Positions 27,757 through 36,791 are shown, counted from the stretch's first letter. The stretch is 64,000 nucleotides of DNA from CAWIUB01 sp963839175 (GCA_963839175.1 CAWIUB010000038.1:1-64000), one strand, 5' to 3'. Numbers and translations are program-made. Notes: generated by a model from the letters alone, not told the origin.

Positions 27757-28557
27757 CTAGGACAGCGCTGCGCGAGCGGCGGCCGTCGCCGGGTGCTCTG
27801 CGACGAGCCCGTGCGACAACCGCGTCGCGCACAGCGAGGCGAGCAAGGCGTACGCCTCCGCGCCGATGAGCTCGGTGAGTTCCGGCGCGTACGAGACGTA
27901 GAGTGGCTCGCCCCCGACGTGCGCATCCGGCGAGGACGTGCAGAACCAGTGCAGGTCGTGGCCGCCCTCGCCCCAGCTGCGCCGGTCGAATTCGGTGATC
28001 GTGGTGATCAGGAGGCGTGTCTCGTCGGGCCGATCGACCCATTCCTGAGAGCGACGCACGGGCAGCTGCCAGCAGACTTCCGGTTTGGTCTCGAGCGGGT
28101 TCCGTCCGGTACGCAAGGCGAAAGCATGCAGCGCGCATCCGACGCCGCCCGCGAAACCGGAGCGGTTGGCGAAGATGCAGGCACCGTCGACCACGCGGGT
28201 GCGCAGCCGATCCGGGTCCTCGCCGACGTTGTCCTTCTCGGTCACGTCGAGCTTGCCGCTCTTGCGAGTGCCGACGCCGATCAGCTGCCAGTCGTCGGCG
28301 GTGAGCTGCCGGGCGAAGGAGAGGACCCGCTTCTCGTCCGTCTTGTCGGAGAAGAACGCGCCATGGGTGCAGCAGCCGAGGGTCGCGGCGCCTGCGGTGA
28401 TGCCCTGGCAGCCTCGTCCGAAGATGCACGTCCAGCGGGAACACAGCCAGGTCAGATCGGCCCGGATGAGATGTTCACCATCGGTCGGGTCGTAGAACTC
28501 CACCCACTCGCGGGTGAAGTCCAACCCGACCTCTGGCGCGACGACAGGCAACTGCAT
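27757..28557 (-). CDS. Conserved Cys-rich protein (Rv0495c-like, DUF3109-like)
   Basis: About 266 aa from ATG 28557 (MQLPVVAPEVGLDFTREW); GTG 28587 would add ten residues. Several cysteines recur in family-like motifs: WLCSRWTCIFGRGCQG, GCCTHGAFFSD, GACIFANR, GFAGGVGCALH and PEVCWQLP, which suggests a bound metal or Fe-S cluster. Function is unknown. It is divergent from ppx, matching the Rv0495c-Rv0496 arrangement. No membrane segment is present. Confidence 0.75.
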   Translation of the reverse strand: MQLPVVAPEVGLDFTREWVEFYDPTDGEHLIRADLTWLCSRWTCIFGRGCQGITAGAATLGCCTHGAFFSDKTDEKRVLSFARQLTADDWQLIGVGTRKSGKLDVTEKDNVGEDPDRLRTRVVDGACIFANRSGFAGGVGCALHAFALRTGRNPLETKPEVCWQLPVRRSQEWVDRPDETRLLITTITEFDRRSWGEGGHDLHWFCTSSPDAHVGGEPLYVSYAPELTELIGAEAYALLASLCATRLSHGLVAEHPATAAARAALS

Positions 28558-28594
28558 ACCCACTCTGGCAGCGTACGGCCCCAGCACGCGCAGC

Positions 28595-28600
28595 TATTGT
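28595..28600 (+). promoter_or_regulatory. -10 box for leaderless ppx transcript
   Basis: TATTGT ends 7 nt before ATG 28608, and no ribosome site is present. Confidence 0.5.
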
Positions 28601-28607
28601 CGGATCC

Positions 28608-29540
28608 ATGCGGCTCGGCGTGCTGGACGTTGGGTCCAACACCGTTCACCTGCTGGTCGTCGATGCGCATCGTGGAGCGCAGCCCACGCCGCAGCTTTCG
28701 CGCAAGAGCGTGCTGCGGCTCGCCGAACACGTCGGCAAGCGTGGCGACCTCGACATCGAAGGCGCCGACGCACTCGTCGGAGCTGCTCTCGGGGCACGTC
28801 GGCAGGCGAAGGAGCTCGGCTGCGACGAGATCCTCGCGTTCGTCACGTCCGCAGTGCGGGACGCCGGCAACAGCGCCGAAGTGCTCGAACGCGTACGTGT
28901 CGAGGCCGGTGTCGACCTTACGGTCCTGCGCGGCGACGAGGAGGCGCGGCTGACATTCCTGGCGGTGCGGCGCTGGCTGGGCTGGAGCGCTGGCAACCTC
29001 ATCTGCCTCGACATCGGTGGTGGCTCGCTCGAACTCGCCGCAGGCACCGACGAGGATCCCGCGGTCTGCCTGTCCGTGCCGCTCGGCGCCGGGCGGCTGA
29101 CCCGTGACCGGCTCGACGGCGATCCGCCCGCTAAGTCGACGGTCGCCGCGTTGCGGGAGTACGCCGAGTCGGAGCTGACGGCCCCGGCGAAGAAGTTGCT
29201 GGCCGGTGGCCCGCCCGACCGGGTCATCGGTACGAGCAAGACGTTCCGCACCCTGGCCCGGTTGGCCGGAGCCGCTCCATCTTCGGCCGGACCACGCGCG
29301 CACCGGGTGCTCAACCGCAACGGGCTGCGCCAGATCACCGGGTTCATCTCGCGGATCTCGGCCGCTGATCTGGCCGAACTCGACGGCGTCAGCCCAGCAC
29401 GGGCCCACCAGACGCTGGCCGGGGCGGTGGTCGCCGCGGCAGCGATGGACGCCCTCGACGTCGTGGAGCTGGAGCTGTGCCCGTGGGCGCTGCGCGAGGG
29501 TGTGATCTTGCGTCGTCTCGACCAGCTCACCGGGTTCTGA
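28608..29540 (+). CDS. ppx: Ppx/GppA-family exopolyphosphatase
   Basis: A 310-aa single-module member of the ASKHA superfamily that hydrolyses polyphosphate or pppGpp. Motifs: phosphate-1 VLDVGSNTVHLLV, the catalytic region LRGDEEARLTFLAVRRW, phosphate-2 CLDIGGGSLELA, and the adenosine-like GTSKTFRTLARLAG. It is short compared with E. coli Ppx and matches actinobacterial Ppx1/Rv0496. Its position shortly downstream of the phosphate two-component system fits a role in phosphate and stringent-response control. Confidence 0.93.
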   Translation: MRLGVLDVGSNTVHLLVVDAHRGAQPTPQLSRKSVLRLAEHVGKRGDLDIEGADALVGAALGARRQAKELGCDEILAFVTSAVRDAGNSAEVLERVRVEAGVDLTVLRGDEEARLTFLAVRRWLGWSAGNLICLDIGGGSLELAAGTDEDPAVCLSVPLGAGRLTRDRLDGDPPAKSTVAALREYAESELTAPAKKLLAGGPPDRVIGTSKTFRTLARLAGAAPSSAGPRAHRVLNRNGLRQITGFISRISAADLAELDGVSPARAHQTLAGAVVAAAAMDALDVVELELCPWALREGVILRRLDQLTGF

Positions 29541-29593
29541 CGCGCGACTAGGCTCGACCGGCATGAGCGCCCGCGCGAAGAGCCGGTGAGCTA

Positions 29594-30436
29594 ATGGGCC
29601 GGACGTCGCATGCGCTTCGCAGCTCGTCCGCGCGGGTCGGCCTGTCCAGCGCATCGGTGTACCCGGAGTCGACCGCGGCCGCATTCGAACTGTCGGCCAA
29701 GCTCGGCTACGACGGGGTCGAGATCATGGTCTGGACGGACCCGATCAGCCAGGATCCCTATGCACTAAAGCGATTGTCCGAGCACTACGAAGTGCCGATC
29801 CTGGCCGTCCACGCCCCGTGCCTGATCGTGACGCAGCGAGTCTGGTCGCCCGACCCGTGGGTCAAGCTGCAGCGAGCGCAGGCTGCAGCAGAGCTGCTCG
29901 GCGCGCAAACGGTCGTCGTCCACCCGCCCTTTCGCTGGCAGCGCGAGTACTCACGAGCTTTCCACCGAGGCTTATCCACGATGGCCGACGAAACCGACGT
30001 GCGCTTCGCCGTCGAGAACATGTTCCCGTTGCGCGTCCGCGGCCGCGAGGTATCGGCCTACCAGCCGACCTGGGACGTCGCCGCCGAAATCGAGCCCTAC
30101 CGCGACTACACCCTCGACCTGTCGCACACAGCTGTGTCGCAGTCGGACGCGCTGGCGATGCTCAACACGATAGGCGCGAGCCTTTCGCATTTGCACATCG
30201 CCGACGGCACCGGCCTCGGCAAGGACGAACACCTCGTGCCAGGACGCGGCACCCAGCCGTGCGCGGAGGTTCTCGAACGCGTCGCCGCGAACCACTTCGG
30301 CGGGCACGTCATCGTCGAGGTCAACACCCGCCGGGCCGTCGACCGGTCGGAACGTGAGGCGGACCTGGCCGAGGCGCTCGCCTTCTGCCGACTGCACTTG
30401 GTAGCCGCGCCCGCCGGCATCGACGGATGGCGATAG
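29594..30436 (+). CDS. Sugar phosphate isomerase/epimerase-like TIM-barrel protein
   Basis: A 280-aa xylose-isomerase-like TIM barrel (AP endonuclease family 2 fold). Metal-ligand candidates are in ILAVHAPCL, TVVVHPPFRW, FAVENMFPL, TLDLSHTAVS, LSHLHIADG and VIVEVNTRR. The substrate is unknown. It follows ppx, matching Rv0498. ATG 29594 gives a few basic residues before the barrel; there is no strong ribosome site, and a GTG-rich context leaves some start doubt. Confidence 0.88.
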   Translation: MGRTSHALRSSSARVGLSSASVYPESTAAAFELSAKLGYDGVEIMVWTDPISQDPYALKRLSEHYEVPILAVHAPCLIVTQRVWSPDPWVKLQRAQAAAELLGAQTVVVHPPFRWQREYSRAFHRGLSTMADETDVRFAVENMFPLRVRGREVSAYQPTWDVAAEIEPYRDYTLDLSHTAVSQSDALAMLNTIGASLSHLHIADGTGLGKDEHLVPGRGTQPCAEVLERVAANHFGGHVIVEVNTRRAVDRSEREADLAEALAFCRLHLVAAPAGIDGWR

Positions 30437-30437
30437 G

Positions 30438-30481
30438 CGGCTAACCCTCGGCTAACCCTCGGCTAACCCTCCGCTAACCGA
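30438..30481. repeat. Tandem 11-bp repeat, three perfect copies plus one variant
   Basis: CGGCTAACCCT at 30438, 30449 and 30460, then CCGCTAACCGA at 30471. The last unit contains the sortase stop codon (30474-30476, read on the minus strand). It sits between convergent genes. Confidence 0.9.
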
Positions 30482-31172
30482 GGTGCGCCGAGACCACGAG
30501 ATTGTCGAGATAGCTGTGCGCCCGGAAGTCGAAGTCGCCGGTACACGTGATCAGCCGGAGCTCGGGCAAGGGCGTCGGACCGTAAACCGCCTCGGTCGGG
30601 AACCGGTCCTTCGGATAACTGACCGACCTGTCTACGACGAAGCGCAGCGTCGCGCCCGTGCTCTCGCTCACCAGGACGACGGCACCGGGACGCAACTCCC
30701 GCAGCCGGTAGAACACCGCCGGGCCATTGATCGAGTCGACATGGCCGGCAATGACCGCGGGCCCCGCATTGCCTGGCCGGACGCCACCCGCATACCAGCC
30801 CGCCTCGCCCCACTGGCTCGGCACGGCCAGCGATCCGTCCGTGTGCAGTTGCAGTGTCTCCAGCGCGGTGTCGACCCCGATGGACGGGATGCTCAACAGC
30901 ACCGGTGGCGCGACTGAGCTGGCAGGTGCGGCAGAGTGCGCCGGGCCCTGCGGTCCACCCGGCAGCGGCGGCAGCAGACCCGTCTCGGTCGAGGCGCTTG
31001 CGGTCGCGACCGGGGCGTTGTGCCCGACAGCGGCCGGCCGGTTCGGCGACGCGCCGCCGGCGCCGGCCACCGCCACCGTCGTGAGCACGCCGGCCGCGCC
31101 GGCGACGGCTACGAGGCCCGCGAGCACTCGGGCGCGCCGCCGCCGGGCGGTGGCGCGATGCCTACCGGTCAT
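30474..31172 (-). CDS. Class E/F-type sortase
   Basis: A 232-aa membrane-anchored cysteine transpeptidase. After a basic N-terminus comes a membrane helix (VLAGLVAVAGAAGVLTTVAV), a Pro/Ala-rich spacer and the sortase beta-barrel. Catalytic residues: His in VIAGHVDSINGPA, Cys in ELRLITCTGDFD, and Arg in FDFRAHSYLDN. It overlaps the end of the DUF4397 gene by 4 nt (ATGA). That linkage suggests DUF4397 or the next membrane protein as partner or substrate, though no classical LPxTG motif is visible in either. Confidence 0.92.
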   Translation of the reverse strand: MTGRHRATARRRRARVLAGLVAVAGAAGVLTTVAVAGAGGASPNRPAAVGHNAPVATASASTETGLLPPLPGGPQGPAHSAAPASSVAPPVLLSIPSIGVDTALETLQLHTDGSLAVPSQWGEAGWYAGGVRPGNAGPAVIAGHVDSINGPAVFYRLRELRPGAVVLVSESTGATLRFVVDRSVSYPKDRFPTEAVYGPTPLPELRLITCTGDFDFRAHSYLDNLVVSAHLG

Positions 31173-32047
31173 CGGGTGACGGGCTGACGCCTCCCGCTGC
31201 GCCGCACCACCGCCACGCCGAGTCCGGCAGCTACGAGACCCAACGCGGCCAGGCTGTCGCGTGCCCAGGACGACCCGTGCGGCCGCGTCGCCGTGCCGCC
31301 GCCGCCGGCCTGGACCGGGCCAATGGGCGCGGTGGCCGCTGCCGCCGCGTCGACAATGCTGCGCAGGGTCAGCCCGCTGCCTTTCGCATCGAGCAGGACG
31401 ATGGAGTTCACGCTGCCCGACGTGATCTGCACGTCACTGGTCGTGCTCACGCTTGCTGTCCCGTCGACCCGAGCGGTGATCGGCCAGTCGCCGGCCGGCA
31501 CCGTCGTGTACGCCGTGCTGGTGGCGAACGCCGCATCCTTCGCGACGACGGGCCCATTGGTAGCGAGCAGGTCGGCGTGCGGAGCGCGGCTGGCCGCCTG
31601 GATCACCCGCACCAGTCCGGTACCCGACTTGGGCGCGGTGAACTCGTCATGCAGCACGATGCCGTGCAGTTGGCTGTTCATGCCGACCGCGGCGGCCGTG
31701 TACGCCGCGCCGGCTTTGGCGTCGAGCGTCCAGGTCAGCGCTGGCGGCGTCGAGGCGGCCGCGCCGTGCGGTCGCATCGACACGGCGTACAGCCCGGGCG
31801 CGATGCGGCCGTACGGGCTCACGTCTCCATAGCCCACATTGGTGAGCCACAGCGTGGACGTGCCCCCGGAGAACGCCGTGAGGTACACGTCGACGCCGGG
31901 GGTGTCCGGCGAGAAGTGCGCTCCGCGGATCACCGCGTTCGTCTCGCTCGGTGCGGCCACGGCGACCGTGGTCGCCGCTGGAATCCCCAGAGCCAGCGCC
32001 GCGACTGCGGCCACCGCGAGCGTGCGTCGTACAGCCAGCTGACCCAT
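31169..32047 (-). CDS. Secreted DUF4397 protein
   Basis: A 292-aa exported protein: signal peptide (TLAVAAVAALALGIPAATT), one or two DUF4397 beta-sandwich modules (HFSPDTPGVDVYLTAFSGG; VRVIQAASRAPHADLL), and a C-terminal membrane helix (DSLAALGLVAAGLGVAVV) with a basic tail (RRSGRRQP). The C-terminus looks like a cell-wall sorting signal without an obvious LPxTG. The coupled downstream sortase gene supports surface anchoring. Function is unknown. Confidence 0.88.
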   Translation of the reverse strand: MGQLAVRRTLAVAAVAALALGIPAATTVAVAAPSETNAVIRGAHFSPDTPGVDVYLTAFSGGTSTLWLTNVGYGDVSPYGRIAPGLYAVSMRPHGAAASTPPALTWTLDAKAGAAYTAAAVGMNSQLHGIVLHDEFTAPKSGTGLVRVIQAASRAPHADLLATNGPVVAKDAAFATSTAYTTVPAGDWPITARVDGTASVSTTSDVQITSGSVNSIVLLDAKGSGLTLRSIVDAAAAATAPIGPVQAGGGGTATRPHGSSWARDSLAALGLVAAGLGVAVVRRSGRRQPVTR

Positions 32048-32086
32048 GTCTTACCCCGTTCCCCGTCGGCGGACCGTCCGCCGCCG

Positions 32087-33178
32087 CTAGCTCAACGATT
32101 GCACCGGTGCGATGGCTACGTCCCATTGCAAGTGCACGGCCCCGCCGGCAACCGGAGTGATGTGCAGCGGCCGGTATGACACGGGCAGCGCGTCGAGCGT
32201 GATGGTGAGTGCGGACGTGTTCGGTGCCGTGACGGTGAGATCGCGCACAGGCAGGCCGGCTGCCGCCTCGGCCGGGTCCTGCGGCAGGCCGATGAGCTGG
32301 ATGTCACCCTTGTCGGCGAGCACGGCGAGCACTGTATCGGCCCGCAGATCCAGGCTGCCGGAGGTGAGCGTCTTCTTGGCTGCGCCGTTGGGGTGGATGT
32401 GTTTGTTGCGCAGCAGGCTCGTCCCCGCCTGCAGCCGTTGCGAGCGGTCGGTGGCCATGCGTGACTTGAGGTCGGCGGCCCCGCTGGGATCGACCTTGCG
32501 TACCTCGACCCGGTCAGCGCCCTGACCGAATAGCGCCACCGGGGCCGACGCTGCGAGGGCGTCGGCGACGTCACCCGACGCCGCTGCTCGTGCGCTGGGG
32601 GTCGAGATCAGGTAGGCCTGTGCATGCCAGTCCTGATCGTTGCTCGGCAATCCCGGCAGCGCTGTGAAGCCGTCGGCGCGCAGATCCTGGCTGACTGCCG
32701 GATCGGCGCCAATCGGGGTCTCGTGCGCGAGGTTGGTCTCGATCCACTTCTGCGCGGCCACGGTCGTGACGGCCGGCACTTGCGATGGTCCCCCGGAGGG
32801 AGCGGTCGTTGCGGTGTTCGTGTGCTGCCGGCCGCGGGCGACGGCAATGGCGATGACGACAAGGACACCGGCGGTCACCACCGCGAGAATCACGCCCGCG
32901 ACCGCCCGCACCCGCGGGCTGCGCGCCGCCTGAGCCACCGGCGATCGCGGGGGCATGGCGAGGCTCGGACTCGGTTCTGTGTCCCCCGCAGGGGTGCGCT
33001 GGGCGGTGGCTTGCGTCGGCGCAGACTGCCTTGTCTTGACGGCCGGCTGCTGAGGGCCTGGCACCCTCGCTGCAGGCCGATCCTTCGCAGCCCCGGTCAC
33101 CCGGGAGATTCCCGCGACGCGGCGCACTGGCCGCGCAGCGGTCCCCCCCGCGCGCCCCCCGGGCTGCTTGGTGCCCAC
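32087..33178 (-). CDS. Membrane-anchored extracytoplasmic hypothetical protein
   Basis: A 363-aa protein from GTG 33178 (GTG GGC ACC AAG). The cytoplasmic N-terminus of about 85 aa is Pro/Arg-rich, followed by a membrane helix (AVAGVILAVVTAGVLVVIAI) and a large external domain (QKWIETNLAHETPIGADPAV onward, ending QWDVAIAPV). The frame stays open to 33274, but that would overlap the divergent proline dehydrogenase start. It is probably the first gene of the DUF4397-sortase group. No known domain is recognised. Confidence 0.7.
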   Translation of the reverse strand: MGTKQPGGRAGGTAARPVRRVAGISRVTGAAKDRPAARVPGPQQPAVKTRQSAPTQATAQRTPAGDTEPSPSLAMPPRSPVAQAARSPRVRAVAGVILAVVTAGVLVVIAIAVARGRQHTNTATTAPSGGPSQVPAVTTVAAQKWIETNLAHETPIGADPAVSQDLRADGFTALPGLPSNDQDWHAQAYLISTPSARAAASGDVADALAASAPVALFGQGADRVEVRKVDPSGAADLKSRMATDRSQRLQAGTSLLRNKHIHPNGAAKKTLTSGSLDLRADTVLAVLADKGDIQLIGLPQDPAEAAAGLPVRDLTVTAPNTSALTITLDALPVSYRPLHITPVAGGAVHLQWDVAIAPVQSLS

Positions 33179-33239
33179 GAGCAGCAACGTACCGTGCCAG
33201 GCGCCAACGTAAAGCCGAATGCTCGATACGCTCCGAGGC

Positions 33240-34190
33240 ATGCTTCGCACCGCGATCCTGGCCGCCGCGCGCAATCACCGAGTCGAACGCATCGTGTCGA
33301 CGGCGCCGGTGTCGCGCAGCGTGGTACGCCGGTTCGTCGGCGGACCGGACACCCCGAGCGGAGTCACCGCGGCCAAGTCGCTCGTGAACGACGGGTTGAC
33401 AGTGACACTCGATCATCTCGGCGAGGACACCACGGAGGTCGCGCACGCCGATTCGGTGGCGGACGCCTACCTGGAAGTGCTCACCGCAGTACATCGCGCC
33501 GGGCTCGCCGAGATGCTCAGCCCGCTGTGCCCCCGGGTCGAGGTCAGCGTGAAGCTGAGCGCCATCGGCCAGGCGCTGCCTGGCGACGGCGATGCGATCG
33601 CCCTCGAGCGCGCCCGCAGGATCTGCACCGCCGCCAAGGCCGTCAGCGCCACCGTCACGCTCGACATGGAGGAGAGCACCACGATCGACTCGACGCTCAA
33701 CATCCTCGCCGAGCTGCGCGCCGACTTCCCCGAGACGGCTGCTGTATTGCAGGCATACCTGCATCGGACGGAGGCGGATTGCCGCGACCTGGCCGTGGCG
33801 GGCAGCCGGGTACGGCTGTGCAAGGGCGCGTACGACGAGCCGGCGTCAGTCGCATTCCGCGACCGCGCCGACGTCGACAAGTCCTACGTCCGGTGCCTGA
33901 ACCTGCTGCTCGCCGGCGAGGGGTATCCGATGTTCGCCACCCATGACCCACGGCTGATCTCAATCGTGGCCGACCGCGCTAAGCATTACGGTAAGGCAGC
34001 CGGCGAGTTCGAGTACCAGTTTCTCTACGGGATCCGTCCGGAAGAACAGCGGCGCCTCGCCCGCGCGGGCCACACGGTGCGCGTCTACGTCCCGTACGGC
34101 GTGGCGTGGTACGGCTACCTCATGCGGCGGCTGGCCGAGCGGCCCACCAATCTGACGTTCTTCCTGCGCTCGCTCGTCACGAAGGGCTGA
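33240..34190 (+). CDS. Proline dehydrogenase
   Basis: A 316-aa FAD enzyme oxidising proline to pyrroline-5-carboxylate, of the monofunctional actinobacterial type. Barrel motifs include SVKLSAIGQAL, TVTLDMEES, QAYLHRTEADC, RLCKGAYDEP, MFATHDPRLI, and FEYQFLYGIRPEEQRRL, which binds substrate and flavin. ATG 33240 behind CCGAGG is preferred to ATG 33219, which lacks a ribosome site. It is followed by proC, giving both directions of the proline-P5C cycle side by side. Confidence 0.93.
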   Translation: MLRTAILAAARNHRVERIVSTAPVSRSVVRRFVGGPDTPSGVTAAKSLVNDGLTVTLDHLGEDTTEVAHADSVADAYLEVLTAVHRAGLAEMLSPLCPRVEVSVKLSAIGQALPGDGDAIALERARRICTAAKAVSATVTLDMEESTTIDSTLNILAELRADFPETAAVLQAYLHRTEADCRDLAVAGSRVRLCKGAYDEPASVAFRDRADVDKSYVRCLNLLLAGEGYPMFATHDPRLISIVADRAKHYGKAAGEFEYQFLYGIRPEEQRRLARAGHTVRVYVPYGVAWYGYLMRRLAERPTNLTFFLRSLVTKG

Positions 34191-34246
34191 CCGATCGTGA
34201 TCGACACGGCCGAGGACGCGGCCGCCATACCTCGAGGAGCCAGCTG

Positions 34247-35053
34247 ATGACCACCGTGGCGATCGTCGGCGGGGGCAAGATCGGCGAGGCGCTGCTGTCC
34301 GGACTGATGCGCCGGCACGAGTACGAGCCTGACTTGCTCGTCGTCGTGGAGAAGCACCCCGAACGGGCCGCGGAGCTGACCGCGACGCACGGGGTGCGGG
34401 TTGTCGGCATTCCCGAGGCCGCCGCGTTTGCGCGCACTGTGCTGCTCGCCGTCAAGCCGCAGGACATCGACGTGGTGCTGAGCGAGCTGCACGCTCATGT
34501 CGGGGCGCAGCATGTCGTCGTCTCGGTCGCGGCCGGCATCCCGACCGCGCGAATCGAACGGGCGCTGGGCGAGGGCGTGCCAGTCGTGCGGTGCATGCCT
34601 AACACCCCGGCGTTGTTCGACCAGGCCATGACCGCGGTGGCTGGCGGCGCGCACGCCACGGAGGAACACCTGGCGCTGGCCGAATCGCTGCTCGCCGCGG
34701 TGGGCAAGGTGGTGCGGGTGCCCGAGTCGCAGCTGGACGCGGTGACGGCGCTGTCAGGTTCGGGCCCCGCGTATTTCTTCTTCCTGGTCGAGGCGATGAT
34801 CGATGCCGGAATCTTGCTCGGCCTGCCGCGGGCCCTCGCCGCCCAGCTGATCGTGCAGACCGCGGTGGGCTCGGCGGTGATGTTGCGCGACTCCGGCGAG
34901 CATCCGGTGCAACTGCGGGAGGCGGTCACCAGCCCCGGCGGCACCACGATCGCCGCGATCCGCGAGCTGGAGAACCACGGCGTACGTGCGGCTCTGCTGG
35001 CCGCGATCGAGGCGGCTTGCGTGCGCAGCCGCGAGCTCGGTGCCACGCAATAG
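34247..35053 (+). CDS. proC: Pyrroline-5-carboxylate reductase
   Basis: Reduces P5C to proline with NAD(P)H. The 268-aa protein starts at ATG 34247 behind CGAGGAGC. It has the Rossmann motif VAIVGGGKIGEALL and the C-terminal family signature SGSGPAYFFFLVEAMIDAG, followed by LREAVTSPGGTTIAAI. It is equivalent to Rv0500. Close to the proline dehydrogenase gene (56 bp), so co-expression is likely. Confidence 0.95.
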   Translation: MTTVAIVGGGKIGEALLSGLMRRHEYEPDLLVVVEKHPERAAELTATHGVRVVGIPEAAAFARTVLLAVKPQDIDVVLSELHAHVGAQHVVVSVAAGIPTARIERALGEGVPVVRCMPNTPALFDQAMTAVAGGAHATEEHLALAESLLAAVGKVVRVPESQLDAVTALSGSGPAYFFFLVEAMIDAGILLGLPRALAAQLIVQTAVGSAVMLRDSGEHPVQLREAVTSPGGTTIAAIRELENHGVRAALLAAIEAACVRSRELGATQ

Positions 35054-35190
35054 TCGAATGGCGGGAGATGAGCGGGCTCATCTATCGCATTAGCCCCACC
35101 TGTACCGCTACTCTCGTCCCAGCACGTGCGTGTCCCGTCCGCCGGTGGGGAAGCCGGCGCACTGACACGTGCCGAAAGCTACGGTGACGT

Positions 35191-35490
35191 ATGACCACGT
35201 CCGACGACAGCGATGCCCGCACCACGAAGCCGAGAAAGGCGGCACCGCGCAAGGCGGCCGGTGCCGAAGCGGGCTCGCGCCGCGTCGCGCCCGAGGGCGT
35301 CGACGGGCTCGCTGAGGTGCGTTTCCTGACCGTCGCCGAGGTAGCCGGCGTCATGCGAGTGTCGAAGATGACCGTGTACCGCCTCGTCCACAGTGCAGAG
35401 CTGCCGGCCGTACGCGTCGGCCGCTCGTTCCGGGTGCCAGAGAAGGCCGTCCACGACTATCTGCAGGCCGCTTTCATCGAAGCGGGCTGA
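35191..35490 (+). CDS. Helix-turn-helix (excisionase-fold) regulator, Rv0500A-like
   Basis: A 99-aa protein: a disordered Lys/Arg/Ala-rich N-terminus (residues 1-40) and a MerR/excisionase-type winged helix (FLTVAEVAGVMRVSKMTVYR, then LPAVRVGRSFRVPEKAV). This is the conserved actinobacterial gene after proC, not part of a phage. TACGGT (35180-35185) lies 5 nt before ATG 35191, compatible with a leaderless mRNA. Likely a small DNA-binding regulator; its targets are unknown. Confidence 0.9.
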   Translation: MTTSDDSDARTTKPRKAAPRKAAGAEAGSRRVAPEGVDGLAEVRFLTVAEVAGVMRVSKMTVYRLVHSAELPAVRVGRSFRVPEKAVHDYLQAAFIEAG

Positions 35491-35538
35491 TCAGCCGACG
35501 TCCAGGCGCCCGGTTACGGCGGGGTAGGGTGTGCGCCC

Positions 35539-35637
35539 ATGGGTTCTGTGATCAAGAAGCGGCGCAAGCGGATGGCTAAGAAGAAGCATCGCAAGCTGCT
35601 CAAGCGCACCCGCGTCCAGCGCCGCAACAAGAAATAG
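35539..35637 (+). CDS. Very small basic ribosome-associated protein (bS22/Thx-like)
   Basis: A 32-aa peptide, MGSVIKKRRKRMAKKKHRKL followed by a similar basic tail, ending in Lys-Lys. It belongs to the AURKAIP1/COX24-type domain found in actinobacterial bS22-like ribosomal peptides and Rv0500B. It binds rRNA through its near-continuous positive charge. TAGGGT (35525-35530) is 8 nt before ATG 35539, suggesting a leaderless transcript. It is too short for most gene callers. Confidence 0.9.
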   Translation: MGSVIKKRRKRMAKKKHRKLLKRTRVQRRNKK

Positions 35638-35752
35638 ATAGAGCGCGCGGCGGCTGCGGTCCGGTTCTGGAACTCGCTGCGCAGGAAAGTCGCTCGAACA
35701 GGCCGCTCTAGACTGAGGGCCCTGTACGCCCCCTCCGGCCGGAGCCGCGATC

Positions 35753-36790
35753 ATGTCCGAGGTTGTTCTGGTGACCGGCGTGAGCCGTTACCTGGGCAAC
35801 CGGCTGGCTGGCCAACTGGCCGCAGACCCGAACATCGAACGCGTCATCGGCGTCGACACCACGCCACCGGACCGCGGCGACCGCGGGCGTCTCGGGCGAA
35901 CCGAATTCGTCCGCGCCGACATTCGAAATCCGCTGATCGCCCGGGTGATCGCGCAGTCGGGCGTTGACACAGTGGTGCACGCCTCGGTGACCGCGACGCC
36001 TCGGGGCGCGGGCGGCCGCACGCCGATGAAAGAGATGAACGTCATCGGCACCATGCAACTGCTCGCGGCGTGCCAGAAGTCCGAGACGGTGCGTCGGCTG
36101 GTCGTGAAGTCGACGACCGCGGTGTACGGGTCGAGCCCGCGCGACCCCGCGGTGTTCACCGAGGAGATGACGGCGAAGGCGTTGCCCCGCGGCGGCTATG
36201 CCAAGGACGCGGTCGAGGTCGAGGGATACGTGCGCGGTTTCATGCGGCGTCGCCCCGATATCGCGGTCAGCGTGCTGCGGTTCGCCAACTTCGTCGGTCC
36301 CACCGCTGACAGCCCGCTTACCCGCTATCTCGCATTGCCGGTCGTCCCGGTGGCGTTCGGGTTCGACCCGCGACTGCAGCTGCTGCACGAGCATGACGCG
36401 ATCGAGGTGCTGCGACTGGCCACACTGACTGATCGGCCGGGTGTCTTCAACGTCGCCGGCGAGGGGATACTGCTGCTCTCGCAGGCGATTCGCCGCGCGG
36501 GGCGAGTCTCGGTTCCTGTGCCGGCACCGGCGGTGCGACTCGTCGGCAGCCTCGTCCGGCGACGCGTCGACGCTTCGCCAGAGCAGCAGCAGTTCGTCAA
36601 CTTCGGTCGGGTCGTCGACGTGAGCCGACTGCACACGCAGTTCGGGTACCAGCCGCGGTACTCGACCGAGGCCGCGTTCGACTCGATGCTGGCAGAGCGC
36701 CCGCTGGCGCCGGTTGTGTCGGCGGACACGGTGCGGCGCGCCGAGGTCGCGGTCGGCCGATTGCTCGGCGTGGGCGGGGGACGGTTCTGA
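35753..36790 (+). CDS. NAD-dependent epimerase/dehydratase-like protein (Rv0501-like)
   Basis: A 345-aa extended SDR. The nucleotide-binding start is VLVTGVSRYLGNRLAGQL, a variant of TGxxGxxG. The catalytic area reads KSTTAVYGSSPRDP and GGYAKDAVEVEGYV, where the YxxxK lysine appears replaced, so it may be an atypical or non-catalytic SDR. Annotated as galE2 in M. tuberculosis, but UDP-galactose activity is not supported here. A TAGACT box near 35709 may be the promoter. It is followed by an acyltransferase, suggesting lipid or envelope work. Confidence 0.85.
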   Translation: MSEVVLVTGVSRYLGNRLAGQLAADPNIERVIGVDTTPPDRGDRGRLGRTEFVRADIRNPLIARVIAQSGVDTVVHASVTATPRGAGGRTPMKEMNVIGTMQLLAACQKSETVRRLVVKSTTAVYGSSPRDPAVFTEEMTAKALPRGGYAKDAVEVEGYVRGFMRRRPDIAVSVLRFANFVGPTADSPLTRYLALPVVPVAFGFDPRLQLLHEHDAIEVLRLATLTDRPGVFNVAGEGILLLSQAIRRAGRVSVPVPAPAVRLVGSLVRRRVDASPEQQQFVNFGRVVDVSRLHTQFGYQPRYSTEAAFDSMLAERPLAPVVSADTVRRAEVAVGRLLGVGGGRF

Positions 36791-36791
36791 G

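Noticed and set aside
30438..30481. CRISPR-like array
   Set aside because: Units are 11 bp with no spacers and no cas genes anywhere in the window.
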